From Butyrivibrio sp. (lineage in GTDB: Bacteria; Bacillota_A; Clostridia; Lachnospirales; Lachnospiraceae), in the NCBI GenBank assembly GCA_017996845.1, contig JAGOGF010000021.1:1-27965 (forward strand): a DNA stretch of 27,965 bases, in the 5' to 3' direction. Shown piece after piece: positions 8,959 through 16,219 of this stretch; position 1 is the stretch's first letter; each line of letters begins with the position of its first letter. Made by a program: the position numbers and the translations under genes. The notes under the pieces are model-generated. The model was not told the origin of the DNA, did not search any database, and saw only the letters and a list, made by a program, of their open reading frames with translations.

Positions 8959-8994
8959 AAAAACCGGAGAAAAGCTGCTATACTCTTCTCCGGT
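8959..8994 (-). terminator. Intrinsic terminator after htpG
   Basis: A perfect 9-bp stem, ACCGGAGAA (8963-8971) with TTCTCCGGT (8986-8994), is followed on the minus strand by a run of T. It lies 28 bases past the htpG stop codon and before the promoter of the next operon. Confidence 0.85.
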
Positions 8995-9021
8995 CAAAAT
9001 AATTTCAAAAAATTTATTTTT

Positions 9022-11172
9022 TTATTTTGTAAGCAGCATCATAATATCATTGCTTCTTGCAACAAATTTTGTCATTGCTGATGCATCCAGCGGTGAATTC
9101 TGCAGTTTCGCAAGATCAAACAGCTGCTCACAGATCATATCAACATTATCATCTTCCTCATGCTCCATGACATATTTCACAAGCGAATGATTTGCATTCA
9201 GGATCAGTGTCTGACCTTCCTGTCCGAAATCTCCCATTGCACCCATTCCGTTCATGGAATACATCTTCATCATGTCAGCCATACGGCGGCTTTCTTCCGA
9301 AACGGTCAGCATGGAAGATACTTTTTTATCCTTCAGCTTCTGCAGCTTTACGTTCAGCTTATCATTCTTCAATGCCTTTTTGATTTTTTCAGACAGTTTT
9401 TTCTCTGCTTCAGCGAGTTCTTCTTCTGCTTTTTTGGAGGTTTTGCTTTTAAAGGTATCTGTCAGATCCGCATCGATTCTCTGGAAACGGATTCCTTCAT
9501 TTTTGGACTCCAACTGCTGCATGAACGGTGTATCAATATTGCTGCTCAGAATAAATGCGTCCATCTTCTGTGCCTTGAACATATTGATATACTGGCTTTG
9601 CTGCTGCTCATCCGTTACATAATAAATGATGCGAGGTTCTTTTTCCTTATTTTCCTCAGCTGTATCCTCTTTTTTATCTTCTGCCTTATCCTCTGCTGTT
9701 TCAGAAACGACCGGTTTGCCATCCGCATCCACAACATCGGCTTCCACCTTCTGTCCATTCTCATCCACAGCTTCTTCCATTGCTGCAGCTTCTGCTTCTT
9801 TGTTGATCTGAAGAGCATCAGGCAGTGTAAGATACTTTCCGTCCAGATTTTTGAACAGAATATAGTCATTCATCTTCTCACAGAACTTATCATCTTTCAA
9901 ACAGCCATACTTGATGAAAGGACTGATATCATCCCAGTATTTATCATAGTTTTCCTTGTCTGTCTTGCAAAGTCCTGCCAGCTTTTCTGCAACTTTCTTA
10001 CTGATATATTCTGAAATTTTTTTCACAAAACCATCATTCTGCAGCGCACTTCTGGAAACATTCAGCGGCAGATCCGGACAGTCAATCACGCCCTTGAGCA
10101 GCATCAGATATTCCGGAATTACTTCCTTAATGTTATCTGCAATAAATACCTGATTGTTATACAGTTTGATCATTCCTTCAATTGACTCAAATTCCATATT
10201 GATCTTCGGGAAATACAGAATTCCCTTCAGGTTAAACGGATAGTCCATATTCAGATGGATCCAGAATAGCGGCTCCTTGTAATCATGGAATACCTTACGG
10301 TAAAATTCCAGATATTCTTCCTTTGTACAGTCCTTTGGATTCTTTGTCCAAAGCGGATGGGTATCATTTAACAGTTCAGGTCTCTTGCGGATTTTATATT
10401 TCAGTTCTTCCGGCTGTTCATCCTTTTTATCTTCCCCATCCTTATTTTCTTCTTCCTTCTTTGGTTCCGGTTTTACTTCCTCAATCACAACATCATCATC
10501 GCACTTCTCAGAAGCTTTGATCGTTTCCGTATCTGTCTCATTTGCTCTGGACATATAAATATCATATGGCATGAATGAGCAGTACTTTGTGATTACTTCT
10601 CTTGCCTTGTATTCATTGCAGAATTCCAGGCAATCTTCTGACAGGTGCATGATAATGGTCGTTCCAACATCTGTCTTGCTGCCTTCCTCAATATCATATT
10701 CGGAGCTACCGTCACATGCCCAGTGTACAGGCTTTGCATCCTTCTGGCAGGACAGTGTCTCGATTTCCACCTGATCCGATACCATGAAGGTAGAATAAAA
10801 TCCAAGTCCGAAATGACCAATAATCTGATCTCCGCTTGCCTTGTCCTTGTATCTCTCCATAAAATCCGTTGCTCCCGAAAAAGCAACCTGATTGATATAC
10901 TGTTCCACTTCCTCAGCAGTCATACCAATTCCATTATCTGTGATGGTAATGGTCTTTGCCTTATCATCCAGTATCACCTTTACCTCCGGCTTAAAACCAT
11001 CCGGAAGAGCATAATCTCCCATTGCATCCATTTTGCGGATTTTTGTGATCGCATCACATGCATTGGAAATTACTTCTCTGTAAAAAATGTCATGATCCGA
11101 ATAAAGCCATTTCTTAATAATCGGAAACATATTCTCGCTGTTGATTGAAAGATTGCCTCTTTTTGCTGCCAT
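9022..11172 (-). CDS. htpG: Molecular chaperone HtpG (Hsp90) with two acidic insertions
   Basis: A cytosolic, ATP-driven Hsp90 dimer that remodels late folding intermediates. It has 716 residues against roughly 620-630 for a typical bacterial HtpG. The N-terminal GHKL ATPase domain has the catalytic Glu33 in YREVISNACDA, DNGIGM (79-84), FSGATDF (98-104), GHFGLGFYS (119-127) and GTTI (170-173). The middle domain carries NVSRSALQ (371-378) with the ATP-sensing Arg374. The extra length lies in a highly charged linker between the N and middle domains (about 219-258) and an acidic, Ala/Glu/Asp-rich segment inside the middle domain (about 457-513). The C-terminus ends MMLLTK and has no EEVD tail. 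AAGGAG lies 9 bases before the ATG. A promoter and CIRCE lie upstream and a terminator follows. Confidence 0.96.
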   Translation of the reverse strand: MAAKRGNLSINSENMFPIIKKWLYSDHDIFYREVISNACDAITKIRKMDAMGDYALPDGFKPEVKVILDDKAKTITITDNGIGMTAEEVEQYINQVAFSGATDFMERYKDKASGDQIIGHFGLGFYSTFMVSDQVEIETLSCQKDAKPVHWACDGSSEYDIEEGSKTDVGTTIIMHLSEDCLEFCNEYKAREVITKYCSFMPYDIYMSRANETDTETIKASEKCDDDVVIEEVKPEPKKEEENKDGEDKKDEQPEELKYKIRKRPELLNDTHPLWTKNPKDCTKEEYLEFYRKVFHDYKEPLFWIHLNMDYPFNLKGILYFPKINMEFESIEGMIKLYNNQVFIADNIKEVIPEYLMLLKGVIDCPDLPLNVSRSALQNDGFVKKISEYISKKVAEKLAGLCKTDKENYDKYWDDISPFIKYGCLKDDKFCEKMNDYILFKNLDGKYLTLPDALQINKEAEAAAMEEAVDENGQKVEADVVDADGKPVVSETAEDKAEDKKEDTAEENKEKEPRIIYYVTDEQQQSQYINMFKAQKMDAFILSSNIDTPFMQQLESKNEGIRFQRIDADLTDTFKSKTSKKAEEELAEAEKKLSEKIKKALKNDKLNVKLQKLKDKKVSSMLTVSEESRRMADMMKMYSMNGMGAMGDFGQEGQTLILNANHSLVKYVMEHEEDDNVDMICEQLFDLAKLQNSPLDASAMTKFVARSNDIMMLLTK

Positions 11173-11261
11173 TTCTCATCACTCCTTATAATTTTCTGCC
11201 GCAGTACTTTCTGAATACCAAAAGCACCTGCCACATTAATGTACATGAATCATCATGAAAA

Positions 11262-11290
11262 AGTTTAATTCTCATAAAATGAAAAGTCAA
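11262..11290 (-). promoter_or_regulatory. htpG promoter
   Basis: On the minus strand TTGACT (11290-11285) and TAAACT (11267-11262) are separated by 17 bases. The -35 box is five of six, the -10 box four of six. It lies 7 bases downstream of the CIRCE, so bound HrcA would crowd RNA polymerase. The leader would be about 80 bases long. Confidence 0.65.
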
Positions 11291-11297
11291 CACAAAA

Positions 11298-11324
11298 TTA
11301 GCACTCATTTTGTATGAGTGCTAA
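11298..11324. promoter_or_regulatory. CIRCE operator (HrcA site)
   Basis: TTAGCACTC, nine bases, then GAGTGCTAA is an exact match to the CIRCE consensus, including the 9-base spacer. HrcA binds this element and represses class I heat-shock genes. It lies immediately upstream of the htpG promoter. The nearest gene on the other side also runs on the minus strand and ends at 11391, so htpG is the only plausible target. Confidence 0.97.
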
Positions 11325-11390
11325 CAATGAGTTCCGAACACGCATAAATTCGGTGTTTCTATATTTATAAAACTTTTGTAAATTATTTTA

Positions 11391-11936
11391 TTAATTATCT
11401 TTTTGTTTGAAATCAACTGTTACACAGTGCGCATATACATCCTCTGCAGAATCATATTCGCTTACCGACACACTTTTTGCTGTACCTGATTCTTCATTGA
11501 AGTACGATGCAGTCCCCTCCGTATCGTATGAAACATATATATTCTGGGTCATGACCAGTTTACCGTCTGCGCTATCCACCGCGTACTTCTGAACACCCCT
11601 GTCAAGTGCCGCATATATTCCATCTTTTCCAAAAGCAATCGGATACGCGGTTCCCATACTCTCTATCGTTCCAATCTTCTGAACTTTTTTTCCAACCGGA
11701 TAATATACATCACAGTAAATAGCCGCTTCGTTACCATCCCCGTCATCATAGACGCCGTCTGTCACCAGCAGCACCGGCTTATCAAGTCCGATATTCACCG
11801 TTGCAGTGTAATCGCTTTTGGGAAGCGCTGCAATGGTATCATGATATGTATTGTCTGTTTTCTTTGCCCCGCAGGCAGTCAATAGCAGAACACTTCCAAT
11901 CAGAAAAGCCAGCAGCCGTTTCTTTCCTACTTTCAT
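11391..11936 (-). CDS. Small lipoprotein, function unknown
   Basis: A 181-residue secreted lipoprotein. The first 22 residues are a type II signal peptide: a lysine/arginine-rich start (MKVGKKR), a hydrophobic core and the lipobox LLTAC with the acylated Cys22. The mature part is short, polar and probably beta-rich, with several aspartate/glycine segments (LLVTDGVYDDGDGN near 56-69). No family is recognised. AGGGAATA and AAGGGG upstream of the ATG could serve as ribosome sites. It is a single gene transcribed away from the HEAT-repeat gene. It ends about 70 bp before the CIRCE, with no clear intrinsic terminator between. Confidence 0.85.
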   Translation of the reverse strand: MKVGKKRLLAFLIGSVLLLTACGAKKTDNTYHDTIAALPKSDYTATVNIGLDKPVLLVTDGVYDDGDGNEAAIYCDVYYPVGKKVQKIGTIESMGTAYPIAFGKDGIYAALDRGVQKYAVDSADGKLVMTQNIYVSYDTEGTASYFNEESGTAKSVSVSEYDSAEDVYAHCVTVDFKQKDN

Positions 11937-12018
11937 TATTCCCTGATTCCCCTTTCCTTCTCATCACTTCTGTAATAATCCTGCCGCACCCCGGAAAATG
12001 CACAATCAGCTTATCATT

Positions 12019-12024
12019 TATTAT
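12019..12024 (-). promoter_or_regulatory. Possible -10 box for the lipoprotein gene
   Basis: A perfect TATAAT reads on the minus strand about 83 bases upstream of the lipoprotein start. The -35 region at 17 bases is poor, so this is a weak call in an AT-rich gap. Confidence 0.3.
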
Positions 12025-12063
12025 ATACTACAATCTTTTCCGTGCGTATTCTCTCACAAATAC

Positions 12064-12092
12064 ACAGATAAAAATATTTTTTATCTGTTTTT
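12064..12092 (+). terminator. AT-rich hairpin with plus-strand T-tail and no gene in front of it
   Basis: ACAGATAAAA (12064-12073) pairs perfectly with TTTTATCTGT (12079-12088), and a run of T follows on the plus strand. It has the form of an intrinsic terminator. No plus-strand gene lies between 11937 and 12064, so it would end either a non-coding transcript or nothing. The rest of the 11937-12290 gap holds the possible lipoprotein -10 box and the leader hairpins of the HEAT gene. Confidence 0.35.
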
Positions 12093-12217
12093 ACCAGTAA
12101 CTGAATTGTAAAATCACGCACTAATAGTCACAAATTATATATTGTATATGCAATTTTATTCTTTTTTAATAATTGCCTAACATTTATGACATATTTAGAG
12201 ACTATGGTTACTTCATG

Positions 12218-12273
12218 ACAGGAATTCTCATAAATCCTGTACGCGGAGGTTGCCGTGCAGTAAACTGCTGCAC
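12218..12273 (+). other. Two leader hairpins upstream of the HEAT-repeat gene
   Basis: ACAGGA (12218-12223) pairs with TCCTGT (12235-12240). GTGCAG (12255-12260) pairs with CTGC plus GCAC (12265-12273) around a TAAA loop, with one bulged T. Both lie in the 75 bases before the start codon, and the second ends 17 bases before the ATG. No known riboswitch core was recognised. Confidence 0.4.
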
Positions 12274-12290
12274 AGAAAGGGTATTTTATC

Positions 12291-12611
12291 ATGTCAGATG
12301 AAAAAGACGAAAACAAAATTGCAAAACTTGCAGAAAAAAAGAAAACAAAGGCCATTATGAAAATAATGGAAAAAGCCAATTCAGCTGTTGTAATGGATGC
12401 ACTTGGTGCACTTGCCCAAATCAGCGATGAAGACGCCATTAATTGTATTGCCTCCTATCTTGACAGTATGGACGGTTCTATTAAAGTTGCTGCTGCAAAA
12501 GCTGCCATGTCCATCGATTCCGAATATCTCAAAACGCAGGTTCGCCGTGTATGTAACAGCGAAAAGGATGAAAACATTCATAAGCAGCTGCTTGCCACGT
12601 TAAATACATAA
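12291..12611 (+). CDS. Small HEAT-repeat-like protein, function unknown
   Basis: A 106-residue cytoplasmic protein. After a highly charged N-terminus (about 1-25, Lys/Glu/Asp-rich) come two to three helical pairs of HEAT/PBS-lyase type: NSAVVMDALGALAQISDEDA, then INCIASYLDSMDGSIKVAAA followed by KAAMSID. AAAGGG lies 9 bases before the ATG. It stands alone between a divergent lipoprotein gene and the ABC operon. Short HEAT proteins usually bind other proteins. No specific function can be assigned. Confidence 0.8.
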   Translation: MSDEKDENKIAKLAEKKKTKAIMKIMEKANSAVVMDALGALAQISDEDAINCIASYLDSMDGSIKVAAAKAAMSIDSEYLKTQVRRVCNSEKDENIHKQLLATLNT

Positions 12612-12638
12612 TAATCTCTGCTCTTTTTTTGTATCTTG

Positions 12639-12683
12639 CAATGAATCCTGCCCCTGCTTCATCTTGCACAGGCAGATTCGTTG
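12639..12683. other. Long hairpin downstream of the HEAT-repeat gene
   Basis: The arms at 12639-12652 and 12671-12683 form about 13 base pairs (one G-U pair and one bulged C) around an 18-base loop. No T-run follows on either strand, so it is not a standard intrinsic terminator. It lies in the 287-bp gap between the HEAT gene and the ABC operon. Confidence 0.45.
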
Positions 12684-12760
12684 TGAAATGCGTATAAATT
12701 TATATTCTTCCTTTCTATTTTCTTTTCTTTTTATTCTTCGGTATTCCGGTTCCCCTTTTC

Positions 12761-12774
12761 ATGACATTTGTCAT
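12761..12774. promoter_or_regulatory. Perfect 14-bp palindrome upstream of the ABC operon, possible response-regulator site
   Basis: ATGACA-TT-TGTCAT is a perfect palindrome. Its centre lies about 70 bases upstream of the likely ABC operon start point near 12838. That is a usual place for a NarL/LuxR-type activator dimer, and such a regulator is encoded next door at 16220-16846. The pairing is inferred from position only. Confidence 0.35.
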
Positions 12775-12822
12775 ATTCCTTTTCTGACAGACTTCACTGT
12801 TTTCTGTATTGCATTTTGTCTA

Positions 12823-12831
12823 TGCTATATA
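12823..12831 (+). promoter_or_regulatory. Extended -10 promoter for the ABC operon
   Basis: TGC-TATATA is an extended -10 motif with no good -35 box at 17 bases, which fits an activator-dependent promoter. The leader to the ATG at 12920 would be about 80 bases. Confidence 0.4.
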
Positions 12832-12919
12832 AAACAAAACCTATTGCAGATGCAGAAGTGTTTTTCATGCACTTAAAAAAGGATATGCACATTATTTTGT
12901 GTACGGAAATGAGGATAAA

Positions 12920-13864
12920 ATGAATCATTCAGTCGTAAAAGTTGATAACCTGGTCAAACGATACAAGGAACTGATCGCACTCGATCATCTCAGCCTTGAT
13001 ATCCCGGAAGGGGAAATCTTTGGTTTGCTGGGGCCGAACGGATCCGGAAAGACAACTGCCATTAACTGTATCCTGTCACTTCTTCACTATGACAAAGGCA
13101 GTGTCGAAATATTTGGCAAACCCATGTCGCCCGACAGTTATGATCTGAAACGTCAGATCGGCGTTGTCATGCAAAATGTTGCCGTCTGCGATGAACTGAC
13201 GGTATATGAAAACATCGACAGCTTCTGTGGACTGTATATTTCCGATTCCGCAGCGCGCAGGCAGAATGTGGAAGAAGCACTTTCATTTACCGGGCTTTCG
13301 GACTTTCGGACTTTCCGGCCCCGTAAACTTTCGGGAGGGCTGCTGCGCCGTCTGAATATCGCCTGTGGTATCGCACATAAACCACGTCTTGTTATCATGG
13401 ATGAGCCCACGGTTGCCGTTGATCCCCAGAGCCGCAATCATATTCTGACCGGAATTCAGAAACTGCGGGATGATGGTGCAACCATTATCTATACTTCCCA
13501 TTATATGGAAGAAGTGGAACAGATCTGCACCAGAATTGCCATTATTGATGCCGGCAAAAATGTCGCCCTTGGTACCTCTGATGAGCTGAAAAAAATGATC
13601 CGTAAAAGTGAAACAATCCGCATCGATATGCCTGAGCCGCTTCCTGAAGATCTCTCAGCCATTCGCTTACTTCCGCACATTTATGAAGTCACCTGGCAAA
13701 ACCATGAACTAACCGCGCTCTGCAGCGGCGGAAATCACAATCTGATCCGGGTTCTGAACTACCTGCAGGAAAAAGATCTTCCATTTGGGCATGTTTCGAC
13801 ACAGATGCCGACATTAAATGATGTATTTCTGGAAATAACGGGAAAGGAGCTGCGCGATCAATGA
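12920..13864 (+). CDS. ABC transporter ATP-binding protein (LnrL-like)
   Basis: The ATPase subunit of an ABC-2-type exporter. From the ATG at 12920 (GAGG five bases upstream) it has 314 residues; a GTG at 12899 would add seven residues but lacks a ribosome site. It has Walker A GPNGSGKT (38-45), the Q-loop in VVMQN near 85, the signature LSGGLLRRL (137-145), where Leu replaces the usual Gln after LSGG, Walker B LVIMDEP (157-163) and an H-loop in IIYTSHYMEE. The C-terminal 90 residues are the extension typical of DrrA/CcmA-like ATPases. Its stop overlaps the start of the first permease (ATGA), so the two are translationally coupled. Together with two permeases and a nearby kinase and LuxR-type regulator, the set resembles the B. 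subtilis LnrLMN exporter. Confidence 0.93.
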   Translation: MNHSVVKVDNLVKRYKELIALDHLSLDIPEGEIFGLLGPNGSGKTTAINCILSLLHYDKGSVEIFGKPMSPDSYDLKRQIGVVMQNVAVCDELTVYENIDSFCGLYISDSAARRQNVEEALSFTGLSDFRTFRPRKLSGGLLRRLNIACGIAHKPRLVIMDEPTVAVDPQSRNHILTGIQKLRDDGATIIYTSHYMEEVEQICTRIAIIDAGKNVALGTSDELKKMIRKSETIRIDMPEPLPEDLSAIRLLPHIYEVTWQNHELTALCSGGNHNLIRVLNYLQEKDLPFGHVSTQMPTLNDVFLEITGKELRDQ

Positions 13865-15033
13865 TAAAATCCCATTTTTCCAAATTTATACATTGTTTTC
13901 GTTATTATTTTCTAATTTGTATGCGAAATCGCTCACAATTGTTCTGGTGCCTTGCATTCCCCATATTATTGTCCACATTGTTTTATTTTGCATTTGGCAA
14001 TCTGACAAGCAGCGAGAATTTCAAGGCAATTCCGACTGCAATCGTCATACAGGATAGTGTTCCATCTGATTCAGCAAATGCTTTCCGAAAAGTGATTGAC
14101 TCACTCAGCAGCAGTTCCGACCCGTTTTTGACTCCGTTCTATGCCTCCGAGACAGATGCACAGAAAATGCTGCAGGATAACACCGTTTCGGGTATTCTGT
14201 GCCTGCAAAGCGACTGTTCCATACAGCTGCGTGTTTCATCTGTGGGGGATACACTGCAGCAAAGCATCCTGAATACCTTTGCAGAAGAATATAATATGCA
14301 GGAAGCAGTTATCACCAAAACGGCAATGTCGCAGCCTGACAAAATTGCAGCCGTTCTGAAGCTATCTGATCAGAATCCGGATTATATTGCCTATGTCAAT
14401 CACACCGGCAGCATGGATGAATCGCTCTCCTATTTCTACAACCTGATCGCCATGTTCTGTCTATATGCCTGTATGACAGGCTACTCAGCCGTTCTGTCCA
14501 CCCAGGCCAATCTTTCTGATGTCGGAATGCGCAATGCACTGAGTCCGGTTCACCATGGCATTGTTTTGGCGGGATATCTTACCGCAAGCTTTCTTGTTCA
14601 GTATATCTGTATTTCCATCACGCTTTTATTTGATATTTTTGTTTTGCAGATCGACTTTGGTTCCCAGATTCCCCGCGTACTTCTTACAGTTGCTGCCGGA
14701 TGTCTGACAGGCGTCTGCCTTGGATTTTTCATCGGAAGTATCGGAAGGATGAATGCACCGGTAAAGGATGCCTTTTTAATGGGATTTATCATGATCTGCA
14801 GCGGACTTTCCGGCCTTTTTGCAGGAAATGCCAGAATCTATGTGGAACATGCTGTCCCGATCCTGAATCGGATCAATCCATCCACTCTGATCTCCGACTG
14901 TTTTTTTTCCATGGTCGTCTGTTCCAGCAGCAAACGATTTTATACGGATATTCGGGATCTGTTACTTGTCGCCTTTGTCTTCTTTATATTGGGATTGCTG
15001 AATGAAAGGGGAAAGCAGTATGAAAGCCTCTGA
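13861..15033 (+). CDS. ABC-2-type permease, first subunit (LnrM/LnrN-like)
   Basis: A 390-residue membrane protein with the ABC2_membrane_3 topology: one N-terminal helix (about 27-46), a large extracytoplasmic domain (about 48-188), then about five helices near 191-212, 235-262, 272-294, 303-322 and 366-380. It starts with an ATGA overlap with the ATPase gene and its end overlaps the next permease by 14 bases. Such pairs form the membrane part of exporters that act on antibiotics or lipids in the membrane. The substrate cannot be read from the sequence; a lipid-active antimicrobial is the best guess from the LnrLMN parallel. Confidence 0.88.
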   Translation: MIKSHFSKFIHCFRYYFLICMRNRSQLFWCLAFPILLSTLFYFAFGNLTSSENFKAIPTAIVIQDSVPSDSANAFRKVIDSLSSSSDPFLTPFYASETDAQKMLQDNTVSGILCLQSDCSIQLRVSSVGDTLQQSILNTFAEEYNMQEAVITKTAMSQPDKIAAVLKLSDQNPDYIAYVNHTGSMDESLSYFYNLIAMFCLYACMTGYSAVLSTQANLSDVGMRNALSPVHHGIVLAGYLTASFLVQYICISITLLFDIFVLQIDFGSQIPRVLLTVAAGCLTGVCLGFFIGSIGRMNAPVKDAFLMGFIMICSGLSGLFAGNARIYVEHAVPILNRINPSTLISDCFFSMVVCSSSKRFYTDIRDLLLVAFVFFILGLLNERGKQYESL

Positions 15034-16219
15034 TAAAAATCAAAATGTAATTTTTAAAATATTTTTTAAAATTGCCGCACGACATGCCGGCGCAATCAGC
15101 ATATATATGTTCGTTTTTCTGCTGTTGACCTTTTGGATCACTGCATCCGGTAAACAGACAGAAAAGAATATGTTTTCTGCAAGCCAGCTCAATGTCTGCA
15201 TCATAGACCAGGATAACAGCCAGGCTTCTGCCGCACTTTATAAATATATTGCTTCCTGTCATCATATCATCACACTGCCTGACAGCAATACACAGGGCAT
15301 CGAAGACAATCTCTATTACCGCTATGTAGATTATGTTCTCACCATTCCCAAGGGTTTTGAAGACCGGCTGCAGAAAAGTGATACTTCAGGTCTGCTCTCT
15401 GTTCAGACTGTCCCCGGCAGTGCGAACAGCCGTTTTGTTGATGAACAGGTCAGGCAATACCTTCTCAGCATTCAGATGCAGCTCACAGGTGGAATGTCTC
15501 TTTCCGATGCCATATCCTCCACAAACGACCTGCTTGGGAAACTTCCTAAAACGGATATCGTTTCCTCTGCAAAAGATGTAAACAGTCAGACTGCAAGTAC
15601 AAGTCTGTATTATTATCTGCGTTACCTGCCCTATATTCTGCTCAATGTTATCGTTCTGGGCGTTGGTATCGTACTGACCATCTTCCGCAGAAAGGACTTC
15701 AGCAACCGCATTCACTGTTCCTCCATCAGTACCTTTTCCTATGAGCGCCAGCTGATCAGCGCCTGCATCGTCTTTTCTCTTGGTATCTGGCTCTTCTTTA
15801 TCGCGATCGGAGCAATTTTGTATGCAAAAGGAATGAATAACGTGCGCCCGCTGTTCGGCATCATCAATTCACTGGTATTCAGTCTGGTATCCCTCTCAAT
15901 TGCCTATCTTTCCAGCAGTCTCTCTCTCAGCGTGAAGGCAGGTGTGAACAGTACCATTACCATGTTTGCCAATGTGGTCAGTCTGGGTATGTCCTTTCTG
16001 TGCGGCATCTTCGTTTCACAGGAGCTGCTGGGTGCAAAAGTTCTCATGGTGGCACATTTTCTGCCTGCTTACTGGTATATCAGACTGAACAACATGCTGG
16101 CAGGGTTTTCCACAGAAAAATATAATCCGGAAACAATTATCCTCTGTCTGGGCGTGGAAATGCTCTTCGTATTCGCAAACCTTTCCGTTGCCGCAGCCAT
16201 AGATAAAAGCAGAAGATGA
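15020..16219 (+). CDS. ABC-2-type permease, second subunit (LnrM/LnrN-like)
   Basis: From the ATG at 15020 it has 399 residues; GGGG lies eight bases before it, which makes this start better than an ATG at 15002. The layout is the same as the first permease: an N-terminal helix, an extracytoplasmic domain of roughly 150 residues and a C-terminal block of helices (for example LPYILLNVIVLGVGIVLTIF). The two permeases are probably related by duplication and would form a heterodimer with the ATPase. The stop codon TGA at 16217-16219 is directly next to the stop of the converging response-regulator gene, leaving no room for a terminator. Confidence 0.88.
   Translation: MKASDKNQNVIFKIFFKIAARHAGAISIYMFVFLLLTFWITASGKQTEKNMFSASQLNVCIIDQDNSQASAALYKYIASCHHIITLPDSNTQGIEDNLYYRYVDYVLTIPKGFEDRLQKSDTSGLLSVQTVPGSANSRFVDEQVRQYLLSIQMQLTGGMSLSDAISSTNDLLGKLPKTDIVSSAKDVNSQTASTSLYYYLRYLPYILLNVIVLGVGIVLTIFRRKDFSNRIHCSSISTFSYERQLISACIVFSLGIWLFFIAIGAILYAKGMNNVRPLFGIINSLVFSLVSLSIAYLSSSLSLSVKAGVNSTITMFANVVSLGMSFLCGIFVSQELLGAKVLMVAHFLPAYWYIRLNNMLAGFSTEKYNPETIILCLGVEMLFVFANLSVAAAIDKSRR

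Noticed and set aside
8839..9021. Simple co-transcription of htpG with the four-gene operon
   Set aside because: A perfect-stem terminator and a well-formed sigma-A promoter lie between them. Read-through is possible but cannot be assumed.
9160..10014. A 284-residue hydrophobic plus-strand frame opposite htpG
   Set aside because: It is the complement of the Lys/Glu-rich htpG coding sequence, which produces Phe/Leu/Cys-rich artefacts.
11173..11390. CIRCE acting on the lipoprotein gene as well
   Set aside because: That gene runs on the same strand and ends upstream of the CIRCE, so the element cannot be in its promoter.
12128..12439. A 103-residue minus-strand reading frame over the HEAT-repeat gene
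   Set aside because: It is the reverse frame of a real gene and has no ribosome site. The plus-strand protein has clear HEAT character.
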